NCBI RefSeq assembly: GCF_047496725.1
Contig: NC_132975.1
Location: 2,125,501-2,189,500, forward strand
DNA length: 64,000 nt
DNA from: Anoplolepis gracilipes
Taxonomy: Eukaryota; Arthropoda; Insecta; Hymenoptera; Formicidae
Direction of reading: 5' to 3'
The first letter of the stretch is position 1, and each line of letters starts with the position of its first letter. Made by a program: the position numbers and the translations under genes. Below, one piece after another: positions 18,634-30,873 of this stretch. Below the pieces are notes generated by a model. It saw only the letters and a list, made by a program, of their open reading frames with translations. It was not told where the DNA came from and did no database searches.

Positions 18634-21600
18634 TTAATCAATAGATGGTTTTGTTCGTCTACGGTGATGATTTCGTGCTAATGCATGAATAATTGTCACT
18701 AAGAAGTAGATGACCATTATTGTTACAAATTTGTCAAACAACCATGATATTGTAGTTTGTTCCTGTAAAAATGTTTATTTTAAAATGAGTTTCAACACAG
18801 TGCTTATTATAATTTATTAAAATTGACTTACCATAGACTTAACATGTAGTTTTTGTTTCTGTTCAACAAAATATTTTTTTAATGGTTCTTGGAATTTTCT
18901 ACCAACAAATGGTATGACTGCTAATAAGCTAATAAATTTATCTAAAAGTTCTTCGTTAAAGGCTATGATTACTGCTAATTGTTGTATATGCATTTTGACA
19001 ACAGCTTTTCCTATTAACGTCGCACCAAAGAATGTCCAGAATGGAATGAGATAATGTCCACACGTTAAACCAGCTAAATCAAATAATGGATTTGGAATCT
19101 GTAAAAAAAATTTATTTTGATAAATGCAACATAAAAAATTAATTTTTTATATCATTACTTATAAAAAATCTCTTGCAAAAAAAATTTTAAATACATACTG
19201 ATGCGCAAGCTAATATGCCCCAGAATCCAGCTTTTTCAACAAAATGCTTCATATATAACTTGATACGCATTACAAATGATACATTTTTCTCATTTTCTAA
19301 CTCTTCTAAAGCTTCTAACTCTTTTAGATCTTGATCAAAATTTTCATTTTTACTGTTTTGTCCACTTAGTCTTGCAGCTCTAGCCATAAAATATGGCGGT
19401 AACTCGCCAAGTGCAGTACCAGCTCCCCATAGCATAGCTTCTACACGTACTTTCTTCATAATATTTAATATACCTACTGCCCATATTGGATCAATTTTCA
19501 TTGGGCATACTATTTGATCAGGATATGGTGGTTCAGGAAAATTTAGAGCACCACATTCATATGCTGCCATAGTAACAGCTGCTATATGTGGTCCTAAATA
19601 TAACACAAAGGTATGCAAACCTGTTCCAAGACCTACACTTGATAATACACCTAGCCCTATCCAATATAACCACCATCTAATCTTGGCTTCCCATAACTTA
19701 AAAATCTAGAAATAAAAAACAAAAGAATTATTTATTAAGATAAAACTTCTTTATACACATGCATTGAACATTATTATTTATTATTATATATTATATATGT
19801 ATGTATACACGTATATATACATACATAATTTTACTTAAAGCATCATAAACTTTTTTTCGAAGAAAGTTAAAGATAGCAAAAACATTTTCTTAACATTTTT
19901 AATTTTGACCAAAATGTTTGAATAAATAATAGAATGTATAGCATCTTCACAGGATATATATATATATATATATATATAATCAATATTTTTTTTTTAGTAA
20001 AATAAAAATTTCTTTTACTTTCCTGAAGATGCTATACATTCTATTATTTATTCCAACATTTTGGTCAAAATTAAAAATGTTAAGAAAATGTTTTTGCTCT
20101 TTAACTTTCTCCGAAAAAAAGCTAATGTGTAATATATATATATATATATATTACATATATCCGGTGTTCGGAGAAATCGCAAAATAGTAGAGGACTTTTC
20201 TCTTCAGTTAAACTTAATCTACCTACACACGATAGGTGTTTCACTAATTACTGAACGTTCTGCATATATACACGGTGTTTCATTTTAATTGATACAGTAA
20301 AATACTTGGAAATAAAGGGATTTAAAAAAAAAGTTTTAAACAAAAGTTGTTTGGCTCAAAGAGGAAAAAAAGATAGGCATATTAGTATATATTTTGACCT
20401 TGAGAATACATGCCAATTAAGGTTCTTTTTTTTTAATGGAACCATCCTGATTTTGTATATATAAATCAATTCCTCGCAATATTTTGTGTAAAAAGCTATA
20501 AGGATATGATGACCAACAATTGAATAATTTACAAGATATTTTAATTTGACATTTTAATAACAATTTTACATAAACTATAAAATATCTCATAAAATATCCA
20601 TTTTTTTATCTTGCCTCAACTTTTATGCATAGAAGAATCAATTGATATAAACAAAACACAGTTATCTTAAGTGCGCACTTCCGTTTTTTACTTACTATTA
20701 ACAAAAATATTAAGAAAATAATAATTTATTATAATTTTCTACTTTCAATATTTCTACATTTTTTTTGTAATTTAGATTTAATTAAGATTTAATTAAAAAA
20801 CATAATTAGGCAATGAAAAACTGATATATTGAATTTTTTTTTAATTTAATAGAATAAAGAATTAAACAAATATTTTACAAATACAATATGTACTTCAATT
20901 ATTAATACACTTAAATGCATTTTTTGTATAATGCAATCAGTTATACAAATAAATATTTAAGATATATTTAACAAATTAATATAGTGTATAAAAATGATTA
21001 TATAAAAATGGTTGTATAAATTTACTATACTGTATAAATATAATTTTACTGTATAAATATAAAATTTAATATTATCTATAATCTAAATTAATCTATAATA
21101 AATGCAAAGAAAAGACAATTACAAAAAAAAAAATTTAAATAAAATGATTTTTATAACAAATTTTACTTTACAGAATTTTAATTTGAAGCTTTTATAGTTA
21201 TGAAAATATACAAGGTGCCTCTAAATCTCTGTTTATTAGATATTTTCAATTTGTTTTCATGTGTTAAAGTTACTGTACCAGTTTTTGCACTAAATTTAGA
21301 GATACCCTGTACATATAAAATATAATAAAGATGATTAAAATAAAAAAAAATTAATGATAATCTGCCTTGATATTAAGATAAAATTCTTGTTCAAATGAGT
21401 AAAAAAAATATGCTAAAAGAATATTTAATAGTTCTAGGATATAATATCTCAAAGAAATTATACAAAGAATTTTATAAAGTAATAATAATATTATTAAATA
21501 TATATCCATAATTGTAAACAATACACACATACCTCTTCTTGTGGACCAGATATCCGGGCTAATAGAAGAAATAGTGTTATAATTGAAATTATAGTGCATA

Positions 21601-21859
21601 CTATTCGTTTGTAAAGCAACGTTTTCTTCACTAAATTAAATATATTAATGAACACTTCGCTAAAGAAATAATGTAATGTTGTAATTGGATGTTTCCAGAG
21701 TGTTAAATGATTTGGATCCAAATTCTGGATTGAAATATTGTGTGGATGGCTCAAACTGTGTTCCATTGGAGTGGATATTATTTTTCCAACAGTTTTCTGA
21801 GCACCATTCGTAGGAGCGTGATCTTTTGGACGTTGAATGGCAGTAGAATTACCTAACAT
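18634..21859 (-). CDS. VMP1: Vacuole membrane protein 1 (VMP1), 4 exons
   Basis: VMP1 is a multi-pass ER membrane protein with phospholipid scramblase activity that supports autophagosome formation and ER contact sites. Coding exons on the minus strand are 21859-21533, 19705-19199, 19098-18832 and 18762-18634, all with GT/AG borders and phase-0 junctions. They add up to 409 residues, close to the 406 of the human protein. Recognisable blocks in order: LWKHPITTLHYFFSEVFINI, YWIGLGVLSSVGLGTG, LHTFVLYLGPHIAAVTMAAY, NFPEPPYPDQIVCP, GTALGELPPYFMARAARLSG, GFWGILACASIPNPLFDLAG, CGHYLIPFWTFFGATLIGKA. The VTT/SNARE-associated Golgi core lies in exons 2-3. Start: an ATG at 21859, but the exon is open upstream to a splice acceptor at 21881, so a 5' exon (coding or UTR) may exist. 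MITEs sit in intron 1. Intact. Confidence 0.93.
19199..19705 (-). other. VMP1: VMP1 coding exon 2
   Basis: The 507-bp exon encodes 169 residues from IFKLWEAKIRWWLYW to GILACAS. The acceptor is TTTCTAG and the donor GTATGT. It carries the LGPHIA and GELPPYFMARAARLSG signatures and the acidic loop ENFDQDLKELEALEELENEK. Confidence 0.9.
19848..20123. mobile_element. Palindromic MITE in VMP1 intron 1
   Basis: Arms of about 105 bp (19848-19955 and 20022-20123) are complementary: CTTTTTTTCGAAGAAAGTTA, ACATTTTTAATTTTGACC and ATAGAATGTATAGCATCTTC appear on both strands. A TA-rich loop separates them. Non-coding. Confidence 0.75.
20160..20460. mobile_element. Two MITE fragments in VMP1 intron 1
   Basis: The piece at 20160-20270 carries AAATCGCAAAATAGTAGAGG, the inner-arm motif of the family A/C/D MITEs. 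The piece at 20275-20460 carries ACAAAAGTTGTTTGGCTC and TTTTGACCTTGAGAATA, matching the arms of the 9173-11984 element group. Both are truncated. Confidence 0.55.
21210..21314. mobile_element. Small MITE in VMP1 intron 1
   Basis: ACAAGGTGCCTCTAAATCTC at the left faces AAATTTAGAGATACCCTGTA at the right, about 105 bp in all and flanked by TA. CAGGG-type ends suggest a Tc1/mariner derivative. Confidence 0.5.
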
Positions 21860-21881
21860 GGTACTTCTTAAATAATTAATC

Positions 21882-22098
21882 TGTAAAAAAATTTAATGCA
21901 AAAGATTAGAATATAATTTAATAACTTTTATATATATATATATTTGTATGTGTGTAAGATAGAGTATTATCCTTTTTATAAAATAGCTTTGGAAATATAT
22001 GTTAATGCATTCTTGCAATGAATTAAATCATATTGTTTGTAATAAAACTGTACATTTCTGTAATAAAATCTCTTACAGTAAAAAGTATTTAAAATATT

Positions 22099-22138
<40 letters not shown>

Positions 22139-24900
22139 ACACTTTATTAAAGGTTATAAATATTTTGAATCATTTAATAGACTAATCACAACAAAAGATT
22201 TTTTTTTGTTTTGATTGGTCCATCAAACGCTTTAAAGCATTTGTAATTTCAGGAATAGTGTATTCATCAACATTTGTTGTACATTAATCAATCATAGTTG
22301 TTATATTTATTAACAGTTGTTATATGTATTATTTTGAAAAATATGTTATTATGATACAAAACAATATTTCATAATAAGTTTACTACTTTAATAAATGTAG
22401 TAATAATATCAATATTTATAATTGTATATACAGAATTTCTTTGTCTTGCTTAAGTTTATTAATTTTCAATAATATTGTAAATTTATTGTGGACCACCAAT
22501 CACACAAAAAATATTGAAAAACTATCTGACAATATATTATACAATAAATGTGTGTGTAGAGCTCTAAGTAAAAGATCAAATTATAATACTATTCAATATA
22601 AATACATAAATTACCAGCTATTTTTCTTAAAAATATGAAACCATATTATTACTTCCTAATAAAATAATATATTGCTTTTAATATAGCAAATATACACTTA
22701 TGCAATAAAATATTTAAAACTCTAAAACATAAATTTCTTAGGATATACAGTACTTAATACAAATCTAAGTTCTCTTTTCATTTGAATTAGAAAATGAATA
22801 ATAAGCCAAAATTATTTTATTGATCTGAAAATATAAGAAATATAAATTTAAAGATCTATTTATTTAAAAAGTACAGGTCTTATCTTCATAACGATTTAGA
22901 GTTTTAGTTTGCTTTTATCAAATAACCTTTTGTCTTTATAACTGTCTTGCAAATTCTGGGTGTACAATTTACATCCAGAAGAATTTTAAAGAATGTATTG
23001 AAAATATTTCGCACAAAGTGACCTTAAATGAAAATGACAAGACTAAGAAATTTCTTTCACTACATGCATGCTTCCTTATGTTGATTTATGATTTTCCAAA
23101 TTATGTTTTCCTATTGCCAAGATAAGCTAATTAAATATATCAATTAAATTTATTCCTTTCTAGTATGTAACACAATTTTGAAGAGGTATATTCAGACTTT
23201 TGTCAAATACTGTATGTCATTAATGGGTAAAAAATATTGTAACTAATACAGTTAATTTGATGTATGAAGAAAGAAATTTTAGTCTATATTAATTCTTTGA
23301 ATATAATTCATAAATTTTAATTAATTTCAATTTTTTGTTACATATCACAATTATTGTTACAATCTAGAACAAGATAAAAAAGTTATTTCATGATATAACC
23401 TTTTTAAAAACATAAAAATTTAAAAATTTGCCATAAATTTTATATTTCTTGGTATCATACAATTGTTTAACGACATATGTATAACAAATAAAAATGTAAT
23501 ATTAATTTTTAGTTAATACTTTATAAGATAAAAATTATCAATATAAGTACATATTATATGTATGTATACGTTAACTTTGTTAATGTAAATTTATAAAAAC
23601 TAACTATTTAAATTAGAATCTAAATAGTAATTATCAATATTACACATAAATCCTTATTTGTAAATATAACAAACTATTCAAATCAAAAATTTTAATTTAA
23701 ATTGCAACAGTTAAAGTATTAAAATAAAAGATTTATAAAAATCTTGTCAATTAATATTGTTATGATAGACAAACAAATATTGTAAGACATAGAGTACTAC
23801 AAATAACATTATTGCTGTTTAATATGTTCTACATAAAATTTTATATAATATATAGTAACAAAAAAATGTCTATTTTTATCTACTATACATGTTCAAATTA
23901 TTGTTATGTTCATACTAACCAAAAATCTTACGACACAAAAAAGTCATAATTAAAAGCTCGACAAATTCAGTATGTATCTAATGTTTAATGTTTTAGATCT
24001 TTTATGATCAGTGGTTATGATTCAAAAAATATAAATTTTTCAAGAATTTTTTAAAAGAAAACATATCGAAGATATATGTATAGAATTGATATATAATTGT
24101 TTCTGAAATTTTTACTGTTTTTTGTAATTGATGGTTCTTTAATATAACACTAATTATATAAAAAATAATAGATTTTATATAAAGTGTGGGTTACCTTTTT
24201 TTAACCTTATAAGACCTATTTTAATTTGGATATATATATATCAAGATGGAAATTGGATTACCTATATCATCATAAGATATGTTTTACAAAATTTTTATAA
24301 ATTTTTCTAACCTTTCACAAAATACACTGCTTAATGTCGTGGCACAATTAATTAAACTGTCAATTCACTTGTATGACGTGTGTATCATTGCCTAATCATA
24401 CATATACACATATATACATATATATATATATGTACACACACACACATCATATGCATTTCCACGTATTAATAAATATGTAGTATGTAGGTCCTATACGGAA
24501 ATATGTATCACACATAAGCATATTAAAGTATATTTACAAGAAAAATAGCTCAATCGGTCTCATTTTGTCTTTTTTTTCAATATGGATATTTGTTTTTTTT
24601 GGACGTAGTATCACATATAGCGTTTTCTATTGAACAGATTTTAACCCAATCTGGATCAATTAATCACATTTACTAATTCAAATCTTTTATTGGCAAAGAC
24701 GATACAATGTTATTATTCGTTCCTAAAGTGATTAAACCTGTTTCAATCGAAAAAGCTAATAGTAACATTATTTTTATTTTTCATTCTTTCTATAGACCTA
24801 TAATGGTTTTCGTAAGCCCTATTATTTCTCGTGTAAACCATCGACATTTAAAATAGACTGAGCATTGCGATAGTCAAGCGCGCGTCCGCTATCGAGAGAG
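21882..24900. other. AT-rich gene desert upstream of VMP1
   Basis: About 3 kb of AT-rich DNA with (TA)n tracts (22100-22136, 24230-24240, 24415-24432) and a CA tract near 24435. No coding frame with recognisable content on either strand. The VMP1 promoter and any 5' exon should lie in this interval, but I cannot place them. Confidence 0.5.
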
Positions 24901-25154
24901 AGAGACTACAGCTGAGGCCTCTTCTGTCTCTTTTGCTAGCATCTCATTGGTTATTTTATTACTGAAAAGAGACAAAATAACCAATGAGTGTTATATAGGA
25001 CTCTACTATCTACGCCATACAAATCAATGTAAAATCTGTGCTGGCGTAACGAAAACGAACGTAAAGCTTGTGATTGGTCAAGCTATTTTAAGGCTCGGGC
25101 ACATAAAAAACTTAAGACTTAAGGCCGTGGCATATAAAAAAACTTAAGCCGTAA

Positions 25155-25315
25155 AGGCCGCAGCACACACTTTTGCAACAAAATGCATAAGCTACATGTG
25201 CATAGCATAAGATCATATGGACCAATAATAATATTATGTAAATTAATATAGCGACTTAATACTCGATGCTCATTGGTCCATATAATCTTATGCTATGCAC
25301 ATGTAGCTTAAGGCC
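25155..25315. mobile_element. Hairpin MITE in the 25-26 kb cluster
   Basis: AAGCTACATGTGCATAGCAT at 25189 and its complement ATGCTATGCACATGTAGCTT near 25309 bracket ATATGGACCAAT/ATTGGTCCATAT. The outer ends (AAGGCCGCAGCACACAC) resemble the next hairpin at 25471. Confidence 0.65.
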
Positions 25316-25455
25316 GGGTCTACAATAGATGTAGTAAGCCTTAAGCTGTAAGAAATTAACCAATTAATTACAATTGACTTTAGAGAAGAATAATGAATAT
25401 GATTGGTCCATTTCTTACGACTTAAGGCTTACTACAGCTATTGTAGACCCGGCCT
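25312..25455. mobile_element. Hairpin MITE, family E (GGCCGGGTCTACAATAG)
   Basis: GGCCGGGTCTACAATAGATG at the left and CTATTGTAGACCCGGCC at the right; inner arms have GTAGTAAGCCTTAAG and its complement. TA flanks both sides if the outer A/T is counted in the element. Other copies: 33817-33946, 34254-34398, 61123-61262, 61335-61475. Confidence 0.75.
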
Positions 25456-25470
25456 TATGCTTTAAGTCTT

Positions 25471-25616
25471 AAGGCCGCCGCACACACTTTTACATAACGC
25501 ATAATGCACATACATAAGAAAACTGATTGGTCTATAAACACATGCATAAGGAATTCAACCAATCGAATTCCTTATGTATATGCATTATGTTATGTAAAAG
25601 TGTGTGCGGCGGCCTT
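25471..25616. mobile_element. Hairpin MITE (AAGGCCGCCGCACACAC)
   Basis: AAGGCCGCCGCACACACTTT at the left mirrors AAAGTGTGTGCGGCGGCCTT at the right. The inner part GCATAATGCA and GGAATTC continues the palindrome to a short centre near 25550. Confidence 0.7.
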
Positions 25617-25679
25617 TATGGCTTAAGTTCTTTTGTGTGTCCCCCATTAAGGAAGGGCCTTAGCAGAATGATTGATTTA

Positions 25680-25819
25680 GGGCCACTTGCACCAACGTTG
25701 ATTAACTTTAATCACCGATTAACTTATATGTTCCTCTCTTTCTCTTGAACTTATCTGAAAGAGACAAAGATTTAGTTTAATCAATGATTAAGCTAATCGG
25801 AATTTGGTGCAAGTGGCCC
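25680..25819. mobile_element. Harbinger-type MITE with TTA target duplication
   Basis: GGGCCACTTGCACCAACGTT at the left and TTTGGTGCAAGTGGCCC at the right, 140 bp, with TTA directly on both sides. Three-base TWA duplications are typical of PIF/Harbinger transposition. A second copy (139 bp) is nested at 48156-48294. Confidence 0.8.
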
Positions 25820-25824
25820 TTATG

Positions 25825-25960
25825 GGTCATCTACAATGGCCGTAGAACGTAAGGTCGCAAGCAAATTGACCAATAACAGTCAAGCATTTTCGAAAATGCT
25901 TGACTGTCATTAGTCAATTTGCTTGCGACCTTACGTTCTACGGCTATTGTAGACGAGGCT
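25825..25960. mobile_element. Near-perfect loopless hairpin MITE
   Basis: CTACAATGGCCGTAGAACGT through AGTCAAGCATTTTC is followed at once by its complement (GAAAATGCTTGACTGTCATT ... CTACGGCTATTGTAG). The arms are about 60 bp with almost no loop. Half of a further copy lies at 57001-57090. Confidence 0.75.
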
Positions 25961-26019
25961 TAAGACTTCAGGTTTAAACCATAAAACATGTCTTAAGATT
26001 ATAAGTCAGCCATTCTGTT

Positions 26020-26185
26020 ACAAAGAGTAAAAAGAAACAGGAGGGAATGTATCGGTGGTGGGGGCTAGCCAAATCGCTGACGGAAGCCGCCATCTTGAGT
26101 GTCCACTTTTATGCTGGTATATATAGGCATTTCCGTCCGTTTAGCTCGAGCCATATATTCCCTCCTGTTTCTTTTTACTCTTTGT
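26020..26185. mobile_element. MITE with 30-bp TIRs
   Basis: ACAAAGAGTAAAAAGAAACA followed by GGAGGGAAT at the left mirrors ATTCCCTCC then TGTTTCTTTTTACTCTTTGT at the right. The 100-bp interior (GCTAGCCAAATCGCTGACGG...) is unique here. No coding capacity. Confidence 0.7.
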
Positions 26186-26285
26186 TCTACTAAGGCCCGA
26201 AGAGGGGGTTACTCTTACTTAAATCTCTAGTTTAGGTAAGAGGGGACGTCACGTCCTTAGACCTAGACTCTTGCACCGTTACATT

Positions 26286-26415
26286 TCACATTGGCGGCGG
26301 CGTTAGAGACAAAATAATTTGGCGGCGGCGGATTCGTCGAAAATTTACTCTTTCGGCGGCGGCGTAATCGGCGAATGATAATTTATCGGCGGCGGCGGCA
26401 AACGGCGGCGTTAAT
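26286..26415. repeat. GGC trinucleotide clusters
   Basis: Five GGCGGCGGCG blocks are separated by 20-30 bp. They form a GC island in AT-rich DNA next to the MITE cluster. No start codon context or splice site supports a gene. Confidence 0.6.
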
Positions 26416-26689
26416 ACATTTTTAAAAAACTCAACTTTAAAATATTTCAATAAATAAGCTTGGAAAATTAAAATATAATATATTTTTTAATTATATTTTC
26501 ATATATATTATAAATTTTACATATATTATAATATTTTCATATATTATAAATTTTCATAATATATATTGTAATATATATAACAATATATATCACAATATAT
26601 CACTAATATTGTTTAAATACAATATGTTATAAATTGTTATAAAGAAAAAAGAACTGAAATGAAATTGAACGTGAACATAAAGCTGGATC

Positions 26690-27400
26690 TACATTCAGTG
26701 CATCGATAATTATCAGTGCATCGATGCATTCAGTATTTATTTTGTAAGATTATGAATAAAAAATTATAAATATAGTGTAAGAGTTCGGACATAGGTTGAA
26801 TTAAAATTTTACATTGAAATTTCCACACAGTACTGTCAGCCTTGGTAGTTTCTACGCTCTCAAGTTTTGTTATATCTTTTTATGGGGACGGGGCTTCGCC
26901 CCGTCCCCCTATGCATTTCCATCTAAACATGTACTTTGCAATGCATATACGATTCCACATGGGTTTGCAACTTGCATAGCTACATTATTAAAAAGGATTT
27001 ATTTAAAATTAAAAAAGATTTATTTAAAATTTTGTATAAGTTACTAAAACACATGCGCGCGTGGCCTCAGCGCACGTCCATGTCACTATACGTCGCCCGT
27101 CGTCATTTTACCGCGCATGATTATTTTCATTTTTCGGATAAACAATGGATGACCAAACGTTGTAAAGAATTTATTCATGATGATCTAACGATTCTGCATC
27201 GAATAAGCTCTTGTTTAACTCGTTTGGACGAAAAATAAAAATGTTTGGCTAACTTTAGTTCGAAATTTTAATTATTTAATTAAAAAAAAAGATAAATAAC
27301 TAAACGTTTTAATTGGATGACCAACCATGAACAAACGATGACCAAACGATTAGTTAATTTTAATTATAAAAAAATCAAAGTGGTTCGGCTAACTTTACGA
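26690..27400 (+). mobile_element. Unclassified repeat R1 (GACGGGGCTTCGCC hairpin)
   Basis: A segment of about 700 bp recurs in inverted orientation at 55690-56280 and in pieces at 56320-56740. Shared landmarks are CAGTACTGTCAGCCTTGGTA, a strong hairpin GGGGACGGGGC/TTCG/CCCCGTCCCC (26884-26909), GGGTTTGCAACTTGCATAGC, and ACGTTGTAAAGAATTTATTC. Frames across it are short and share no family signature. The hairpin recalls the end structure of Helitrons, but the expected CTRR end was not found. Class unknown. Confidence 0.55.
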
Positions 27401-28430
27401 AGCTCCTGCCCACGCCAGCAACCGTATCTGCTGCGTGCGCATGCGCGTGCGACCATAGGAGAGGGAAACACACACAAGCGCCGTACTGCGTACGTGTGAG
27501 CTCGGTGCTTGGCTAGCTTCGGCTGGCTAATAAAAAAAGATGGATAGATTATTTTCTGTCTCCTTTCCACCAAGCTGACAACGAGCGATGCTTCTCGCTT
27601 CTCGATTCTTGATACGCGTGAAAACATTAAATGTTTTATTTTACTTTTTGTATTAAATATATTATAAATTATATGTTTATTATTATATTTATTATTATAT
27701 ATTGTTATATATATTACTATGTATATATATATATCATACATATTAATTTATTTATTATGATTTTAAGATGTGTATTTATTAAAAATTTTTATATTACACA
27801 CGTAGAAAAATGTATATTTCAAATTGATGACTTGAAAGAATAAAGAATATCCATGTGGAAACAATAAAAAAAAAATATAATTAATCAAGTAAAAAAGCTC
27901 TCTTTAATTAAGAGAAATGATGTCAACGCCATACAGTAGTTAAAGTCTATATATGATAAATAACTAGTATCAAGGCTCTCTGTGTAAATAAAATTAAAAA
28001 ACAATAAAGGCAGTAGAGAGCAAATAACGTATAAACGGAATTAGGTGGCAATTGAGAATAATTAGAACACTGTAAATATAATAGAATATTTTATGTAGTG
28101 ACCAAATTAGTTTATTAACAATAAACGAAATCTACGCATGTGTTGTAGATTAGTATAATTTCAAAAACATAAAATCGAACGAACGTTTCGAGCTCATTTT
28201 GAGTCTTCTTCAGCGTACATTAATAAATATAACTAATAAGTACAATATCGGTCGCAATATAAATTCGTTATAACTATAATTTAAAAATATAAATAAATAA
28301 AATATAAAATATAAATAAAATTATATATAATTTAACAATATAAATAAATAAAATATAAATATATAATAAATATATAATAAATGATGTTAATGTTTCTTGA
28401 ATTATATACATAAAAATAAAAAATATATAT
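27401..28430. other. Spacer with a Penelope-like tail in inverse orientation
   Basis: No gene was recognised. Near 28180-28215 the minus strand reads GCTGAAGAAGACTCAAAATG then AGCTCGAAACGTTCG, a stem plus GAAAC arrangement seen at Penelope-like element ends. The rest is AT-rich, including a TA/ATT-rich tract at 27650-27740 and another at 28280-28390. Confidence 0.4.
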
Positions 28431-28435
28431 GGGTC

Positions 28436-28840
28436 ATTCCATGCGAAATCGATCACCCTCTATGCCCAGAACAGTTTTCAACTTAGAAAGGTCTATTTGG
28501 TCTCAAATTGTAGCTTTTTTCATGTACTATCGAATAGCGTGTGGCATATTTTGCAAATCCAAGATGGCTGTCCAGGAATAGCAGCGGGGAGTAAGGGGAA
28601 CAGAAAGAAATCATGTAACGAGTCATTTCATGCGAAATCGATCACCCTCTATGCCCAAAACAGTTTTCAACTTAGAAAGGTCTATTTGGTCTCAAATTAT
28701 CAGGCATATAAGAACTCGTTACATGATTTCTTTCTGTTCCCCCTACTCCTCGCTGCTATTCCTGGGCAGCCATCTTGGATTTGCAAAATATGCCACACGC
28801 TATTCGATAGTACATGAAAAAAGCTACAATTTGAGACTAA
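28436..28840. mobile_element. Composite inverted/direct repeat (CATGCGAAATCGATCACCC)
   Basis: CATGCGAAATCGATCACCCT then CAACTTAGAAAGGTCTATTT occurs twice in direct orientation (28440 and 28630). The intervening part (AGCTTTTTTCATGTACTATC ... ATTTCTTTCTGTTCCCC) faces its complement at 28710-28838. This looks like a MITE with one terminal segment duplicated internally. Non-coding. Confidence 0.6.
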
Positions 28841-29040
28841 AAGACGTTATTGACTTCTATTTGCTATCTTCCCACGCAACAAGATCGACAGTATATTATT
28901 GACATTTAATAGCTACCACCAACGCCTACAGTTTACGCATGAAATAGAAGTCAATAACGCCTTAAACTTCTTAAATACTACAGTCTACAGTGTAATGGGA
29001 AACTCTTCACTAACTGGTACCAAAATGTTCAAACAGACAC

Positions 29041-29768
29041 TTGAATTACTTCTCTAGCCACCAAATAAAACATAAAATCAACACCATTAATAACCTAGTA
29101 GACCATGCGATCTTACTTTCCGACCAACGCTTTCACACAAAAAATGTTCAGACTGTAAAGCGGATTTTAATAAACAATTGTTATCCGGCGCGCATTGTCG
29201 ATCGTTTCGTACATAAAAGATTATGTGTTTTGAAACAGCAAAAAAATTGACACGAACTGTAACGGTGACCCTGCGCCCTTTGACTTCTCCTCGTGCACAC
29301 TATTACCCTTCGTGAAGGGTTTGAGCGAAGACATAAGTAAAGCTGTTGCACGCGCAGGTTTAAGGGTCATCTATACGATACCCAAAAAAACTCAACGTAC
29401 TAATTAAATGTGGCAAGGACAGACACAACATATTTGATAGGACTGAAATTATATATAAAATTGACTGCAGCAACTATGATGCGACGTGCATAGGATAGAC
29501 AAAAAGACACTTGAACACACGCTTAAAAGAACATATGAGTAACATGAAGAAACATGAGAGTATTCATTCTGTCGTCAGTAAACATAGGACGGACTATATG
29601 CACGACTTTAATTGGATAAAACCGATAACACTACATTGCGAAAAGCACACTAAAAAGAGGGAAATTGCGGAGATGTTTTTTATCAGGATTCATGACAATA
29701 CAATAAATTTAAAAATCGACACAGAGAACTTAAACCCAATTTATAACAATATCTTAAAATATTTTTAA
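29041..29768 (+). pseudogene. Penelope-like retroelement remnant (RT end + GIY-YIG)
   Basis: Two plus-strand blocks belong to a Penelope-like polyprotein. The block at 29041-29250 (KINTINNLVDHAILLSDQRF, ending ILINNCYPARIVDRFVHKR) is the region just after the reverse transcriptase domain. The block at 29511-29768 (LNTRLKEHMSNMKKH, DYMHDFNWIKP, KREIAEMFFIRIHDN, INLKIDTENLNPIYNNILKY) is the C-terminal GIY-YIG endonuclease region. The catalytic RT part and the start of GIY-YIG are missing or in other frames. A tail with ACCAAAGGTCGAAACGTTG at about 30062 fits the element's 3' end. Family match from motif recognition; the copy is dead. Confidence 0.65.
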
Positions 29769-30722
29769 AAACATTCGACCTCTGTATGTTGTCTTGTCAT
29801 TGTTTTGAGGGATATCTCAGTCTACTTTTTGACGTGTGCTAGTGAAGATGTAATTGACAGCCATAATAATTATTACTCATCATCTAAATAGGTATGGGCA
29901 GGTGCGAATTCCGCTCATTTTTTATTGTTTATATATTGCTACCGACTATAATCAATACTGTAACAAATACCGCGACGATTAGTTAACGATATAACTCCGT
30001 ATCATGTCAATTTCTTAAGCAAAAATTTTTTCCATTCTTTAGACTCGATAAGGACCTGAACCAAAGGTCGAAACGTTGTCTCTGAACACTCACTGTATTA
30101 AAAGGCTTATTTAATTGAATAAAAGCTAAATATTGCCAGTTTGGTCGCCTAACTATTGCATTTCCTGATTTAATTCACTGCTGGCGAAAACATCCAAAAA
30201 ACTTTAATTGATTAAAATTAATGTACTAATATTATAAAATTTTTATATTTTTCTTACTATCATAATTGAATTGTAAACTATTATTATTATTATATAGGTC
30301 CATTTTGCTCCAGAAATGTGGGATATTGATTGCAAACATAAAAAATTAAAACAAGATGCAATACCAACAATTTTTGGGTTTTTTTTGAAAAAACAAATGG
30401 CACCAAAAGATATAGAAAATGACAATACTAAAAATAATGTTCATAAAATAACCAGTATACAAAACAGTAAATGTATAAATGAAAAAGCAACTAATGACAT
30501 TGAAAACAAAAAAGTAAATATTGAAACAGTAAGTATTATAAAAGAAAAAAATGAGTATTATAATTTATTATGTACAATCTTTCCAGGTTATTATAAATGA
30601 TATATCGGAGCCTATAACATCATCAGCAAATATGTCATCTATTACTGAAGTTCTTGAAAATGAAAAAAAGGAGTGCGAGAAGTATAAAGAACTGGTAGAC
30701 AAACAGCATGTACATCTTATTA

Positions 30723-30873
30723 AGGTACCTTTTCATGTTGATGCTCAACGCTCATTTTTGGCGTCAAAACAGATCACGTGATCAAAATTGACGAATTGGT
30801 ATTTTTATTTTTGGTCACGTGATGTCTTTTAACGCTGAAAATGAGCGTCGAGCGTCAGCATGAAAAGGCACCT
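30723..30873. mobile_element. Harbinger-type MITE inside the P-like gene
   Basis: AGGTACCTTTTCATGTTGAT at the left faces ATGAAAAGGCACCT at the right, with CTCATTTT/AAAATGAG and GATCACGTGATC/GGTCACGTGAT inside. TTA lies directly on both sides (30720-30722, 30874-30876). Omitting it and one TTA rejoins the coiled-coil frame on either side. Confidence 0.8.

Noticed and set aside
26884..26909. A Rho-independent terminator (GC hairpin)
   Set aside because: The context is eukaryotic. The hairpin is part of repeat R1 and recurs with it, and no T-tract termination unit applies.
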